Positions 31,392 through 41,093 of a DNA stretch of 64,000 bases are shown here, piece by piece. The DNA comes from Gymnothorax reevesii (lineage: Eukaryota; Chordata; Actinopteri; Anguilliformes; Muraenidae): assembly GCA_029721435.1 (NCBI GenBank), contig CM056582.1:35422611-35486610 (forward strand), read 5' to 3'. The notes beneath the pieces were generated by a model. It did not search any database, had not been told where the DNA came from, and was given only the letters and a program-made list of their open reading frames with translations. The translations under genes and the position numbers were made by a program. How positions within the stretch are numbered: the stretch's first letter is position 1; each line of letters begins with the position of its first letter.

Positions 31392-33639
31392 CTGTATTTA
31401 GCACATTGACTGGCTTTTGCTGAGTGTCTCTATCAATGTATTCTTTCAGCATGTTGATGTGACACATTTGTTTTTGTTTCCTCCTTCCAGGAGTTAAAAT
31501 TATGTAATTTAGATCACTGACCTTTTTGAGGACAGTGTAAGGGCCGAAATATTGGGCTCTTTGAGGGTTTCCAAGAACTGGCAATAGTGCAAGAACTTTG
31601 TCACCAGTTTTAAAACTTCTATCTTTTGAATGAAGGTCATATCTGGCTTTCATTTTGCCCTGAGCTTCTTTGAGATTAGACTTAGCAAAGTCACAAGCCT
31701 TAGCAAGAAGATTGCGGAAGTCAGAGACATACTGAAGCAAGTTCATTGGGACATCATCTTCGGCCAGAAACCTTTCCTTCAGAAGCTTCAAAGGTCCACG
31801 GACTGTATGCCCAAAAACAAGCTCCAAAGGACTGAACCAAAGAGACTCCTGAACAGCTTCACGGGCAGCAAACAGAAGAAGATGGACACCTTCATCCCAA
31901 TCTTTCTCTGTGTCAAGGCAGTAGGTCCTTATCATGTTCTTCAGGGTTTGATGGAACCTCTCCAAAGCACCTTGACTCTCAGGATGGTAAGCTGATGACC
32001 TGTATTGTTTAATACCAAGCTCATGCATAACTTGTTGAAATATGCCAGACATGAAATTTGATCCTTGATCAGACTGAATTGACTTAGGAAGACCAACTAA
32101 GCAGAAAAACTTGGTAAGAGCCTTAATAATAGTCTTCGCCATGATATTACGAAGTGGAATTGCCTCAGGAAACCGGGTGGAACCACACATGATAGTCAGT
32201 AAGTACTCACAACCAGATCTAGTCTTCGGCAATGGTCCAACACAGTCAATGATGATCCGACTGAAAGGTTCTTCAAAAGTGGGAATGGGCTTAAGTCGAG
32301 CCTTTGGAATATTCTGGTTCGGCTTCCCAACCATTTGACAAGTATGACAGGATTTGCAGTACTCCTGTACATCAGACCTCATGGAAGGCCAGAAGAAATG
32401 GTTTCTGACACGTTGAAGGGTCTTCTTGATACCCAAATGACCTGACATAGGATTGTCATGGGCCAGACTCAGAGTTTCTTGACGATACGACTGTGGAAGA
32501 ACAATTTGATGGGTGATCATCCACTCTTCATCTGCAGGAACATCAGGTGGACGCCACTTTCTCATAAGCACACCATTTTTGTAGTAAAAACAGACAGGAA
32601 CTTGAGTAGCCGCTTGTTCACTTGCAGCCTGTGGTAGAAGATGCGCTAGATCACAAGCTTGTTGTTGCTCATGAATAAGTTGTTTACGAGACAAAATGTC
32701 ATTAGAATGACCTGACAAGGACAAGTCTGAAGATTTCCCAGACATCTCAGGACTGGATGGTTCCTGATGAAAAGACTGCCCAATGAAGGTGTCAGCCAGG
32801 TTAAAGTCCAGGTCAGCATCATCTTGAATAGCCTTTTTGGCCATAGAACGAGTAACTGCACATGAAGGATAGAGGTCTGGAATTTCCTCCTCTATAGAGT
32901 CAGATTCTTGATCAATCAAGGGAGTGCCAGTTACAATAGGGTAGGGCACAACCTTATCCCCAGCAAGATCATTACCAAGAAGTAAATGAATGCCTTTCAA
33001 AGGAAGAGAAGACCTAACACCAACAGTAACAGGCCCAGAGACTAAGTCTGATTTGAGATGAACATTATGGAGAGGTACACTTGTAAAACCACATTCTACT
33101 CCTTGAATAAGGAAATTAGCCTGAGTAGACGATTTGTCCAAAAAAGGCAGAATCTCTGCAAGAATAAAAGATTGGGAAGACCCAGTATCCCTTAGAATTC
33201 GAACTGGAGCAGATGAGGAAAAATCACATGAAAGTGAGACAGAACCATCGGTGATGAATGGCTCAAAACCCTCCATAACAGTATCAGACACAGAAGGTAG
33301 AAGATCAGGCGAACTGACCATTGATACAAGAGATTCTCTCTTAGTGAAAGCAGTTGGCTTGGTTTCTTCTTGTTGTTGTTTTTTCTTGAGAGAATAACAC
33401 TCAGAAATAAGGTGACCTTGCTTTTTGCAGTATTGGCAAGACACAGAGGGTAAAGAATCAGAGGATTGCTTCTCACTGGAAGGTTTCCTCTCAGAAGTGG
33501 CCTTAGAATCATTAGAAGCATTATTAGAAGAAGTCGTGGACTGAAACTTGCTTTGAAATTTTGAAAAAGTGAATTTTTGGACAAAAGAAGACTTGTGAGT
33601 CAATGCATAACTATCAGCTAGGGTAGAAACATCTTGCAA
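31240..33639 (-). CDS. zinc knuckle, protease and integrase of Gmr1-like copy B (799-aa open frame)
   Basis: In order: the end of Gag; a CCHC knuckle (CQYCKKQGHLISEC); a retropepsin-type protease with DTGSSQSF; a spacer; the conserved GVLMRKWRPPD block; the integrase zinc finger (GHLGIKKT and CKSCHTCQ); and the DDE core with IIIDCVGPLP, QSDQGSNF and SQGALERFH, so all three catalytic acids are present. A GPYTVLKK domain and CHINMLKEY follow. The frame ends with NSDILQNIDSKLSHLDPF, which aligns with the start of reverse transcriptase in copy A. Integrase and reverse transcriptase were therefore originally one polyprotein. The protein would cut, process and insert the cDNA. This is the longest open frame in the window. 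Confidence 0.9.
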   Translation of the reverse strand: MQDVSTLADSYALTHKSSFVQKFTFSKFQSKFQSTTSSNNASNDSKATSERKPSSEKQSSDSLPSVSCQYCKKQGHLISECYSLKKKQQQEETKPTAFTKRESLVSMVSSPDLLPSVSDTVMEGFEPFITDGSVSLSCDFSSSAPVRILRDTGSSQSFILAEILPFLDKSSTQANFLIQGVECGFTSVPLHNVHLKSDLVSGPVTVGVRSSLPLKGIHLLLGNDLAGDKVVPYPIVTGTPLIDQESDSIEEEIPDLYPSCAVTRSMAKKAIQDDADLDFNLADTFIGQSFHQEPSSPEMSGKSSDLSLSGHSNDILSRKQLIHEQQQACDLAHLLPQAASEQAATQVPVCFYYKNGVLMRKWRPPDVPADEEWMITHQIVLPQSYRQETLSLAHDNPMSGHLGIKKTLQRVRNHFFWPSMRSDVQEYCKSCHTCQMVGKPNQNIPKARLKPIPTFEEPFSRIIIDCVGPLPKTRSGCEYLLTIMCGSTRFPEAIPLRNIMAKTIIKALTKFFCLVGLPKSIQSDQGSNFMSGIFQQVMHELGIKQYRSSAYHPESQGALERFHQTLKNMIRTYCLDTEKDWDEGVHLLLFAAREAVQESLWFSPLELVFGHTVRGPLKLLKERFLAEDDVPMNLLQYVSDFRNLLAKACDFAKSNLKEAQGKMKARYDLHSKDRSFKTGDKVLALLPVLGNPQRAQYFGPYTVLKKVSDLNYIILTPGRRKQKQMCHINMLKEYIDRDTQQKPVNVLNTVEQENSKEDCDCPRENEPGPVKLENSDILQNIDSKLSHLDPFQQKEYGHI

Positions 33640-34524
33640 AGTATTGGCTTGTTTTTCCTCAAGGAAAATCTTAATATCAGGCTGGACACACCTTTAGAAT
33701 TCCTCAACCAGAATAAGTTGCCTCATTCTATCAAAATCTTTTTCAACTTTCATGGAATTACACCACTGATCAAACAACTGTTCCTTTAACCTGCCAAATT
33801 CAACATGAGTTTGACTGGCTTCCTTGCAAGAATTCCTAAATTTTTGCCTGTAAGCCTCAGGGACTAATTCATAACCCTTCAGAATGGCAGATTTGACAAA
33901 GTCATAATCAGCACACTGTTGGACAGATAACTGGTTATAGATTTTCCTAGCTTTACCAGTAAGAACACTTTGTAACATCATTGTCCAATGCTCTTTTGGC
34001 CATTTCAAATTTTCAGCAATTTTTTCAAAATGGGTAAAGTATTGGTCAACATCATTTTCTAAGAAAGGCGGAACAAGTCTGATATGTTTAACCACGTCAA
34101 AATGATCAGAAAGTCCAGAAGATTTTGGAACAGTACCTGCTTCTATTTTCTTCATTTCCAATTCAAACTGCAAATTCATCCTTCTTTCTTCCAATTCTCT
34201 TTCCTTCTCCAACCTTTCCTCCAGTTCTCTCTCCAACCTTCTTTCTTCCAGCTCTAGTTATTTTTGGCGTAGCTGGAATTCAAGTCTTTGCAGCTCCGTT
34301 GCAGGCACTTCCACAGCTTTAATTAATTCTGCTACTTCTTCCCCAAAGATATCTTCATCGATGAAATGTTGCACTAAAATGTTGAATATTTCTTGTTTCT
34401 TCATTGATGATTTCACATCAGATAATCCAAGGGTTGAGGCTATTTGTAGCAAGTCCTTCTTCTTTGCCAGCACAATTAATTCCTGGGTTGGAGTTTTCAA
34501 AAAATTTTCCACATCAAAAGTCAT
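33640..34524 (-). pseudogene. Gag of Gmr1-like copy B with SCAN-like segment
   Basis: The reading starts at 34524 (MTFDVENFLKTPTQELIVLA) and is broken by a stop near 34258. It resumes at 34236 with a charged coiled region (EKERELEERRMNLQFEL), then a capsid-like part (FLENDVDQYFTHFEKIAENL). The SCAN-like part includes ELVPEAYRQKFR, FDQWCNSMKV and LILVEEF. A second stop at about 33691 interrupts it, and the frame then continues into the zinc knuckle. Only the two stops disrupt it. The Gag shell protein packages RNA and polymerises into particles. Confidence 0.85.
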
Positions 34525-34580
34525 GATTGCTGGTTTTTAAACTAGTCACAAGATTTAAAATAATAATCTTTGGTGAATCC

Positions 34581-34599
34581 AATCTCGGTGGAACCTCCA
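34581..34599 (-). other. primer-binding site for tRNA-Gln, copy B
   Basis: Plus strand AATCTCGGTGGAACCTCCA, three bases inside the 5' LTR, equals the 3' end of vertebrate tRNA-Gln plus CCA as I recall it. Copy A uses a tRNA-Pro-like site at the same 3-base spacing. Confidence 0.8.
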
Positions 34600-34602
34600 A
34601 TT

Positions 34603-35078
34603 TGTTATGACTTTAAAAAAATCACAACAAAGAAAACCAGAAAGTACAACTAAAACAAATTTATTCTTTAATAAAAAAAGTTGTCCAAAAAAATATCCAC
34701 TATTTAATTCTCTAATACACTCCAATGCCACTATTTAACTGTTGCCAAAACAAAACTCTGTTTCTGCTGTGCTCTATTCTGCTGTCTGCTCTCTCTCTCT
34801 GCTGTGCTTAAAATCACAGCCTTTTTATAGTCTAGCAACCTTCCAGAAAGATCCACAGGATTCTAGGGAAATCCCGCCCCCTCCAAGCAGGAAAGTGCCA
34901 GAAGCTTCTAGAAATTACTAGTCTTTTCTTAATGATTTTACAAATACAAGCCACCAGACGGTGCCAAAATTAACAAAATAAATATAGCTGACCAGCAAGG
35001 AAGCAAAACAGCATGTAATAAATCTTTTTCATTTACAAATGAAATATAATGCTGTACAAAAATTTATCATACATAACA
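34603..35078 (-). repeat. 5' LTR of Gmr1-like copy B
   Basis: Near-identical partner of 29232-29710. The few differences I noticed (for example TTCTAG for TTCGAG, and small indels) indicate a fairly recent insertion compared with copy A. Confidence 0.95.
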
Positions 35079-35664
35079 TCATGCATGTGTGAACTGCTTG
35101 TATGTGTATATGTCTGTGTTTGCTCTGCAGTATGTGAACTACTTGTATGTATGTGTGTGTGTGTTAAGTGTGTGTGTCTTTCTGCTGCCAACATAATATG
35201 GTTATTGATTATGATTATTTATGGCTAAATATAATCTAAATCTACTTGTTAGTTTATTGATTATTAGTATGAGTAATGAATGAATATGAATAATGATTAA
35301 AAATATATATAATCAGTATTTGTGAATATAATGAATAATGCTGAAATATAGTCTTCAACACCAACTGTTATGCTGAGAGTAAGACATTTACGATGTAATC
35401 GCTGTATTCTGGGCAGTGAAGGGACTGTGCTGTCATTGGTTCTGAGACCGTAACTCGGTGCAAGGCCAGAAAAGACAGAAAAAATGACACTGTCTAAAGA
35501 CACTCCTTCAGTGGTCCGGAACAAGATTGCTGATGTGCTGTATGCAAATAATTTTCTGTTGCTGTCCGGAACTCCAGTGGGGGCGAAAAAATGTGCTTCC
35601 TGCACCCTGCAATTGCTCTGTGTCCCCCCGAGGGGGCGCGCCCCCCCACTTTGGAAACCACTGG

Positions 35665-36012
35665 GTCAAGCCATGGTGCTCAGCAGGGTACAGCATGGTA
35701 TCGCTGCACAGGTTGGGTTAAGCCATGGCGCTCATCAGGGTCATGCATGGTATCTTTGTACAGGTTGGGTTAAGCCAGTGGTTTTCAAACTTTTTCTGCT
35801 GGGCCCCCCTTTGGTACATAAGAAAATTTTTGCGCCCCCCCCCCCACAAAAATAGGTAATACATACGCACATTTTTTTTTCAGAGTCCATTGCAGTCGCA
35901 AAAATTTTCTTATGCACCAAAGGGGGGCCCAGCAGAAAAAGTTTGAGAACCACTGCGTTAAGCCATGGTGCTCAGCAGGGTAAAGCATAGTGTCTCTGTG
36001 CAGGTTGGGTTA
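35665..36012 (+). repeat. 52-bp minisatellite, right part
   Basis: Continues the units of 27704-27822 (AAGCCATGGTGCTCAGCAGG and so on) and is itself interrupted by the short hAT-like MITE at 35776-35955. Confidence 0.85.
35776..35955. mobile_element. 180-bp hAT-like MITE
   Basis: Near-perfect palindromic element. CAGTGGTTTTCAAACTTTTT at the left corresponds to AAAAAGTTTGAGAACCACTG at the right, and the inverted similarity extends about 70 bases inward (CTGGGCCCCCCTTTGGT). GGTTAAGC (left) and CGTTAAGC (right) flank it as an 8-bp duplication with one mismatch. It has no coding capacity. Confidence 0.85.
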
Positions 36013-36258
36013 AGTTCATAAAGAGATACCCTATACTGTTACCATGTGCAACACAACCTTCAATATAATTTCTCTGACAAAATGTGCACGGCGTTGGCAG
36101 AAACACACAAACACACTCGCATGCATTAAGTTCTTAAGATCTGTTAGTCCCATATAGTGTTCCGAAAAAGGATTTTCCTCCGTTCTATTTTTGCATATTT
36201 GTCAGGCCTAAATGCTTCAGACCATCAAACTAATTTTAAGAGTGTGCAAAGATAACTT

Positions 36259-36524
36259 GGTTACACTTTACTCGAAGATATCGTCATAAGAGTGACATGA
36301 CACAGTCATGAACGTGTCATAAACATTATGTAAATGTCATAAACATTGTCATTAAATGTCATTTGGTTTTTGAGATGACAAGTTGACATTGTTTGGGTTG
36401 TCTTGATTATGACAACTTCGTCATAACAATGATATGACACTGTCATAACTATTACATGACACATGTCACAGTTATGACAGTGTCATGTCAGTCTTATGAC
36501 GGTACCTTCAAGTAAAGTGTAACC
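36259..36524. mobile_element. 266-bp MITE with 8-bp duplication
   Basis: Ends GGTTACACTTTACT and AGTAAAGTGTAACC are exact inverted repeats. GATAACTT flanks both sides (36251-36258 and 36525-36532). The interior is made of short TGACA/TGTCA motifs in both orientations. The 8-bp duplication points to hAT. Confidence 0.85.
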
Positions 36525-36532
36525 GATAACTT

Positions 36533-37542
36533 GACTGAACTCAAAATTCAGCTTTATAGATAATGAGTTCATTAATTAAAGGAAAAAGCCATCCTTCCCT
36601 ACTTGGCCTATGAAAAAAGGTAATTTGCCCCTGAGTCACTATATCAACCAGTTAAACCATTTTAATTGATAATTGGGTTCACTTTCACTAGATTCACCCA
36701 GGGAAGGTAACTGCCAGCACTGCTGAATCTAGGTTTTGGAGTGGCCTGGTTTAAATCCTGTCTTGAATCTGATTGCAATGCTGTAGCTTTCACCTTGAGC
36801 AGGCACCTCATGCTTGAAAACCTTCCAGTGTGGCTGTATTAAAACAATGCTGCAAAGAAGAGTGGGTCAGAATTCCCCCACAGTGATGTACTTGTAAAAA
36901 ATGTATTGCCCGTTATTGCCAACATTTGAGTGCAGTTGGCCATGCCCATCATTTCTATCCAATTTGGTGCCCCTGGTATTTTTTTTATTTTAATTCAAAA
37001 ATCATTAGCCGCGCACAAAGCTGAAAATGTAATTCACGACAAAGATTATAAGATTCTATTTATCGCATAACAGATACGCGTAATTTCATAGTAAACAAAC
37101 TTATTTTCCATTAGTGCCGGGGTAATTCTCATTATGATTGCACTGAGCTAACGCCATTACTCTTATATTCCGTAAGTCACTGAGACAAAGACTCTCGGTT
37201 GAACTAGCCATGGTTTTAAATTTGCAGTCAACTGAGGAACTAGCTAGCTAATAAACCAAAAATGGGTACTGGCTAGCTAGCTCAGTAATGATAACTAAGT
37301 TATGAGAGTGGTACCTATCTGGCTAAACCGAACAGAATTAACCAACGTTACACTCGGTATTCAGTTTGGCGAAGTATTAAGAGCAGAATGTAAAGCGGAG
37401 CAATTTTTCCCCCACAATCTCAGACAGTGAAATTTTCACAAAAGTGATATTACGCTAGAATGTCAAAAATATGTCATGAGCTGGACTATGGGAAAAGCAC
37501 CAAAGTTGTGTGATAAATATCATTTGTAATGTGTCTTATCAA
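36533..37542. other. no gene; intron sequence
   Basis: Nothing I can support. A CTAGCTAGCT run lies near 37235-37280. Confidence 0.45.
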
Positions 37543-37848
37543 TCAAAATGCATCGTTCCTATTCTTTAATTTAAAATTGTAGTCTACTCTTTCTTCGGTC
37601 AAGACAGGACGAGTTACAACCAATAAAGTAAAAACAATGCATAATGTCAAAACGACGCATTGTGTAAAAATATCAGGGTCTACTGGCAGAACTTCATTTA
37701 AAACTGACCTGCACAGTGTCACTAAAACATCCTTCTTGTGACCAGAAACGGTCACTCCACGGTCCTGTAGATATTTCTTCAACTTTGGAACAGTCCAAGT
37801 GTTAGAGATGTTGATGAAATAAATGGCCAGAAAATGGGATGCTCTCAT
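37543..37848 (-). pseudogene. SAP-like domain fragment
   Basis: The 101-codon frame starting at 37848 includes WTVPKLKKYLQDRGVTVSG followed by KKDVLVTLC. This matches the helix-extended-helix pattern of a SAP DNA-binding motif (LK-x-L...G-x-x-x-x-G-x-K-x-x-L). A hydrophobic stretch follows with no family match. In fish, similar SAP motifs occur at the start of transposon-associated nuclease proteins. That link is inference. It has no partner exon or promoter that I can see. Confidence 0.35.
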
Positions 37849-37904
37849 TCGTTCCCTCTAAAATCTAGATGGCGGAAGCACTGCCTTGGCACTCAGTGCC
37901 AAGG

Positions 37905-39395
37905 TCGTGAGTTTAAGACTTGTACAGCAGGATCAAGCAGAACAGTGCTGAGGTCATCAGTTTGAGACTTGTGCTGCCGGAAAAAGAGGAATAGTACGAG
38001 GTAGTGAGTTTGAGGCTTGTACAGCAGGATGAAGCGGACCACTGCTGAGGTTGTGAGTTTGAGACTTGTGCAGTGGGATCAGCGGAAGAGTGCGAGGTTG
38101 TGAGTTTGAGACTTGTACAGCAGGATAAAGCGGAATAGTGCGAGGTTGTGAGTTTGAGACTTGTACAGCTGGATAAAGGGGAACAGTGCTGCGGTCATGA
38201 GTTTGACACTTGTGCTGCAGAAAAAAGTGGAACAGTGCGAGGTTGTGAGTTTGAGACTTGTACAGGAGGATAAAGCAGCACAGTGCCGAAGTCATGAGTT
38301 TGAGACCCGTGCAGCAGGATAAATCTAAACATTGCTGAAGTTGTGAGTCTGAGACATGTGCTGCAGGATAAAGCGGAACAGTGGCGAGGTCATGAGTTTG
38401 ACACTTGTACAGCAGGATCAAGCGGAACAGTGCTGAGGTCGTCACTTTGAGACTTGTACAGCAGGATAAAGTGGAAGAGTGCGAGGTTGTGAGTTTGAGA
38501 CTTGTACAGCAGGATAAAGCGGAACAGTGCGAGGTTGTGAGTTTGAGACTTGTACAGCAGGATAAATTGGAACAGTGCTGAGGTCATCAGTTTGAGACCT
38601 GTGCTGCAGAAAAAAGAGGAACAGTACGAGGTGGGGGGTTTGAGGGTTGTACAGAAGGAAGAAGCGGAACAGTGCGAGGTTGAGTTTGAGACTTGTACAG
38701 CAGGATAAAGTGGAACAGTGCGAGGTTGTGAGTTTGAGACTTGTACAGCAGGATAAAGTGGAACAGTGCGAGGTTGTGAGTTTGAGACTTGTACAGCAGG
38801 ATAAAGCGGAACAGTGCGAGGTTGTGAGTTTGAGACTTGAACAGGAGGATAAAGTGGAACTGCCGAGATCATGAGTTTGAGACTTGTACAGCAAAAAAAA
38901 GTGGAACAGTGCGAGGTTGTGAGTTTGAGACTTGTACAGCAGGATAAAGTGGAACAGTGCGAGGTTGTGAGTTTGAGACTTGTACAGCAGGATAAAGCGG
39001 AACAGTGCGAGGTTGTGAGTTTGAGACTTGAACAGGAGGATAAAGTGGAACTGCCGAGATCATGAGTTTGAGACTTGTACAGCAAAAAAAAGTGGAACAG
39101 TGCGAGGTTATGGGTGTGAGACTTGTACAGGAGTTTAAAGCGGAACAGTGAGAAGGTCATGAGTTTGAGACTTGTACAGAAGGATAAAGCAGAACAGTGC
39201 CAAAGTCATTAGTCTGAGACTTGTGCTGCAGGATGAAGCCAAACATTGCTGAAGTTATGAGTTTGAGACCTATGCTGCAGGATAAAGCGGAACAGTTGCG
39301 AGGTCATGAGTTCGAGAGTTGTACAGCAGGATTAAGTGGAACAGTGCGAGGTTGTGAGTTTGAGATTGGGACAGTGGGATGAAGTGGAACAGTCC
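37905..39395. repeat. minisatellite, 48-bp unit
   Basis: About 30 copies of GTGCGAGGTTGTGAGTTTGA + GACTTGTACAGCAGGATAAA + GTGGAACA. The unit is divisible by three, so frames stay open on both strands. The minus-strand frames 39160-38390 and 38445-37957 repeat a 16-residue motif (VPLYPAVQVSNSQPRT). A segment of about 190 bases near 38685-38880 is repeated almost exactly at 38890-39065, showing a recent block duplication. Confidence 0.95.
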
Positions 39396-39409
39396 TGAGT
39401 TTGGGAGGT

Positions 39410-40635
39410 GGTTTTCATAAGGCCCTCTCCTGTACTGCAGCCCGCTGTCTGTTCATTGGTAGGAGGTTTTCATAAGGCCCTCTCATGCACTGCAACCCTC
39501 TGTGTCTTCATTTGGAGGAATTTTCATAAGGCCCTCTCGTGTACTGCAGCCCTCTGTGTGTTCATTGGGAGGAGGATTTCATAAGACTCTCATGAACTAC
39601 AGCCCCCTGTGTGTTCATTGGGAGGAGGATTTCATAATACTCTCTTGTTTACTGCAGCCCTGTCTGTGTTCATTGGGAAGAGATTTTCATAAGGCCCTCT
39701 CGTGTAATGCAGCCCTTTTGGTGTTCATTGGGAGCTGGTTTTTATAAGGCCCTCTGGCGTTCTGCGGCTCTCTGTGGGTTCAATTGGAGGTGGTTTTCAA
39801 AAGGCCTTCTCGTGCGATGCTGCCCTCTTTGTGTTCATTGGGAGGAGGTTTTCATCAGGCCCTATTGTGTACTGCAGTGCTTTGTGGGTTCATTCGGAGG
39901 TGGTTTTCCAATGGCCTTCTCGTGCGATGCAGCCCTCTTTGTGTTCATTGGGAGGAGGTTTTCATTTGGACCTCTCGTGTACTGCAGCCCTCTGCGTGTT
40001 CATTGGGAGGTGGTTTTCATAAGGCCCTGTCAAGTACATCAGCCCTCTGTGCGTTTATTGGGAAGAGGTTTTCATAAGGCCCTCTCGTGTACTGCAGCCC
40101 TCTGTTTGTTCATTGGGAGGAGGTTTTTACAAGGCCCTCTCGTGTACTGCAGCCCTCTGTGTGTTCATTGGGAGGAGGTTTTTACAAGGCCCTCTCGTGT
40201 ACTGCAGCCCTCTGTGTGTTCATTGGGAGGTGGTTTTTACAGGCCCTCTCCTGTACTGCAGCGCTCTGTGTGTTCATTCGGAGGTGGTTTTCAAAAGGCC
40301 CTCTCGTGAACTGCAGCCCTCTTTGTTTTCATTGGGAGGAGGTTTTCATTAGCACCTCTCATGTACTGCAGCCCTTTGCGTGTTCATTGGGACGTCGTTC
40401 TTTTAAGGCCCTCTCTTGTACTCCAGCCCTCTGTGTGTTCATTGGGAGGAGATTTTCATCAGGGCCTCTCGTGTTCTGCAGCCCTCTGTGTATTCATTGG
40501 GAGGTGGTTTTAATAAGGCCCTCTCGTGTACTGCAGCACTCGGTGTGTTAATTGGGAGGAGGTTTTCATTAGACCCTCTTGTGTACTGCAGCATTCTGTG
40601 TATTCATGGGGAGGAGGTTTTCATCAGGACCTATC
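39410..40635. repeat. minisatellite, 55-bp unit, left part
   Basis: About 22 copies of CTCTCGTGTACTGCAGCCCT + CTGTGTGTTCATTGGGAGGA + GGTTTTCATAAGGCC. It abuts the 48-bp array almost directly. Its last bases, CTATC at 40631-40635, are the target duplication of the chromodomain retrotransposon. The array resumes at 51099. Confidence 0.95.
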
Positions 40636-41077
40636 TGTCATGGTTTGGGAGTTTTTAGAGCTGTTTGTGGCTCTCGTTCGGGACGATATCGTTTTGCTCC
40701 CTATGGAATTCCTGGACCAGCTTGCATTGATTGGGGGCGTGGCCCAGACTCTATTTAAGCTCCTATTTCGCCTCGCTCCTGTTTCTAGAGTGTCAGTTCT
40801 ACTTTGGCGCTTTAGCCGGTAAGGTTCTCTAGAGAGATTTTTCCAAGCACTTTGTTGCTTATCAAGAAATTTGTTAGTGAGTAAGGGAGTCTTTGGTGTA
40901 TTTCCCCTTTCTTTTTTTTCCTCTTGCTCGCTGGTTTTTTCTACCATGGACGACGGCAGTACCGTTGGTAGCGCGAGCCTAGTTATTTTTATCTGCTTTT
41001 AGTCTCTCAGCACACTGTGAATGTTGCCTTTTATTTCTGGCCGCTGCTCTTGGCGTCCACTGCCAGTACCCATCACA
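40636..41077 (+). repeat. 5' LTR of the chromodomain element
   Basis: 442 bases. It contains CTATTTAAGC near 40752 as a likely TATA region, and matches 50684-51093 with small indels. The largest is about 12-15 bases (CTCCTGTTTCTAGA) present here only, and a further small block (TACCGTTGGTAGCGCGAGCC) is also present here only. Confidence 0.9.
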
Positions 41078-41093
41078 GTACACTCGAGCCGAC

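Larger units (their letters stand above)
29232..35078 (-). mobile_element. Gmr1-like Ty3/gypsy retrotransposon, copy B
   Basis: LTRs of about 477 bp (29232-29710 and 34603-35078) are nearly identical. TCAT lies outside both as a 4-bp target duplication (29228-29231 and 35079-35082). On the minus strand the order is Gag with a SCAN-like segment, CCHC zinc knuckle, DTGSS protease, integrase, then reverse transcriptase and RNase H. The primer-binding site matches tRNA-Gln. It is structurally complete, with only a few stops and frameshifts in about 5.8 kb. It is therefore younger-looking than copy A and belongs to a different family within the same group (different LTR and primer). Confidence 0.95.
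27826..35600. mobile_element. DNA transposon with long terminal inverted repeats, split by Gmr1-like copy B
   Basis: Plus-strand 27845-27975 is inversely similar to 35450-35580. The left side has GTTCCGGACACCAACAGAAA, TTGCATACAGCC and TCACTGGCCTTGCAC. The reverse complement of the right side has GTTCCGGACAGCAACAGAAA, TTGCATACAGCA and TTCTGGCCTTGCAC. Both sides lie inside the 52-bp minisatellite. The exact outer ends are uncertain, because a G/C-rich segment with a CCACTTTGGAAACCACTG end lies at 35575-35660. Without copy B the element would be about 1.9 kb. No transposase was recognised. Confidence 0.65.

Noticed and set aside
38390..39160. 256-codon minus-strand open frame with repeated YPAVQVSNS motifs
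   Set aside because: It is produced by the 48-bp minisatellite, whose length is a multiple of three. There are open frames on the other strand too and no start, splice or domain evidence.
39707..40551. Open frames of 154 and 200 codons in the 55-bp array
   Set aside because: All three plus frames are open because the unit lacks stops and its length shifts frame each copy. The translations are the same repeat read in rotating frames.
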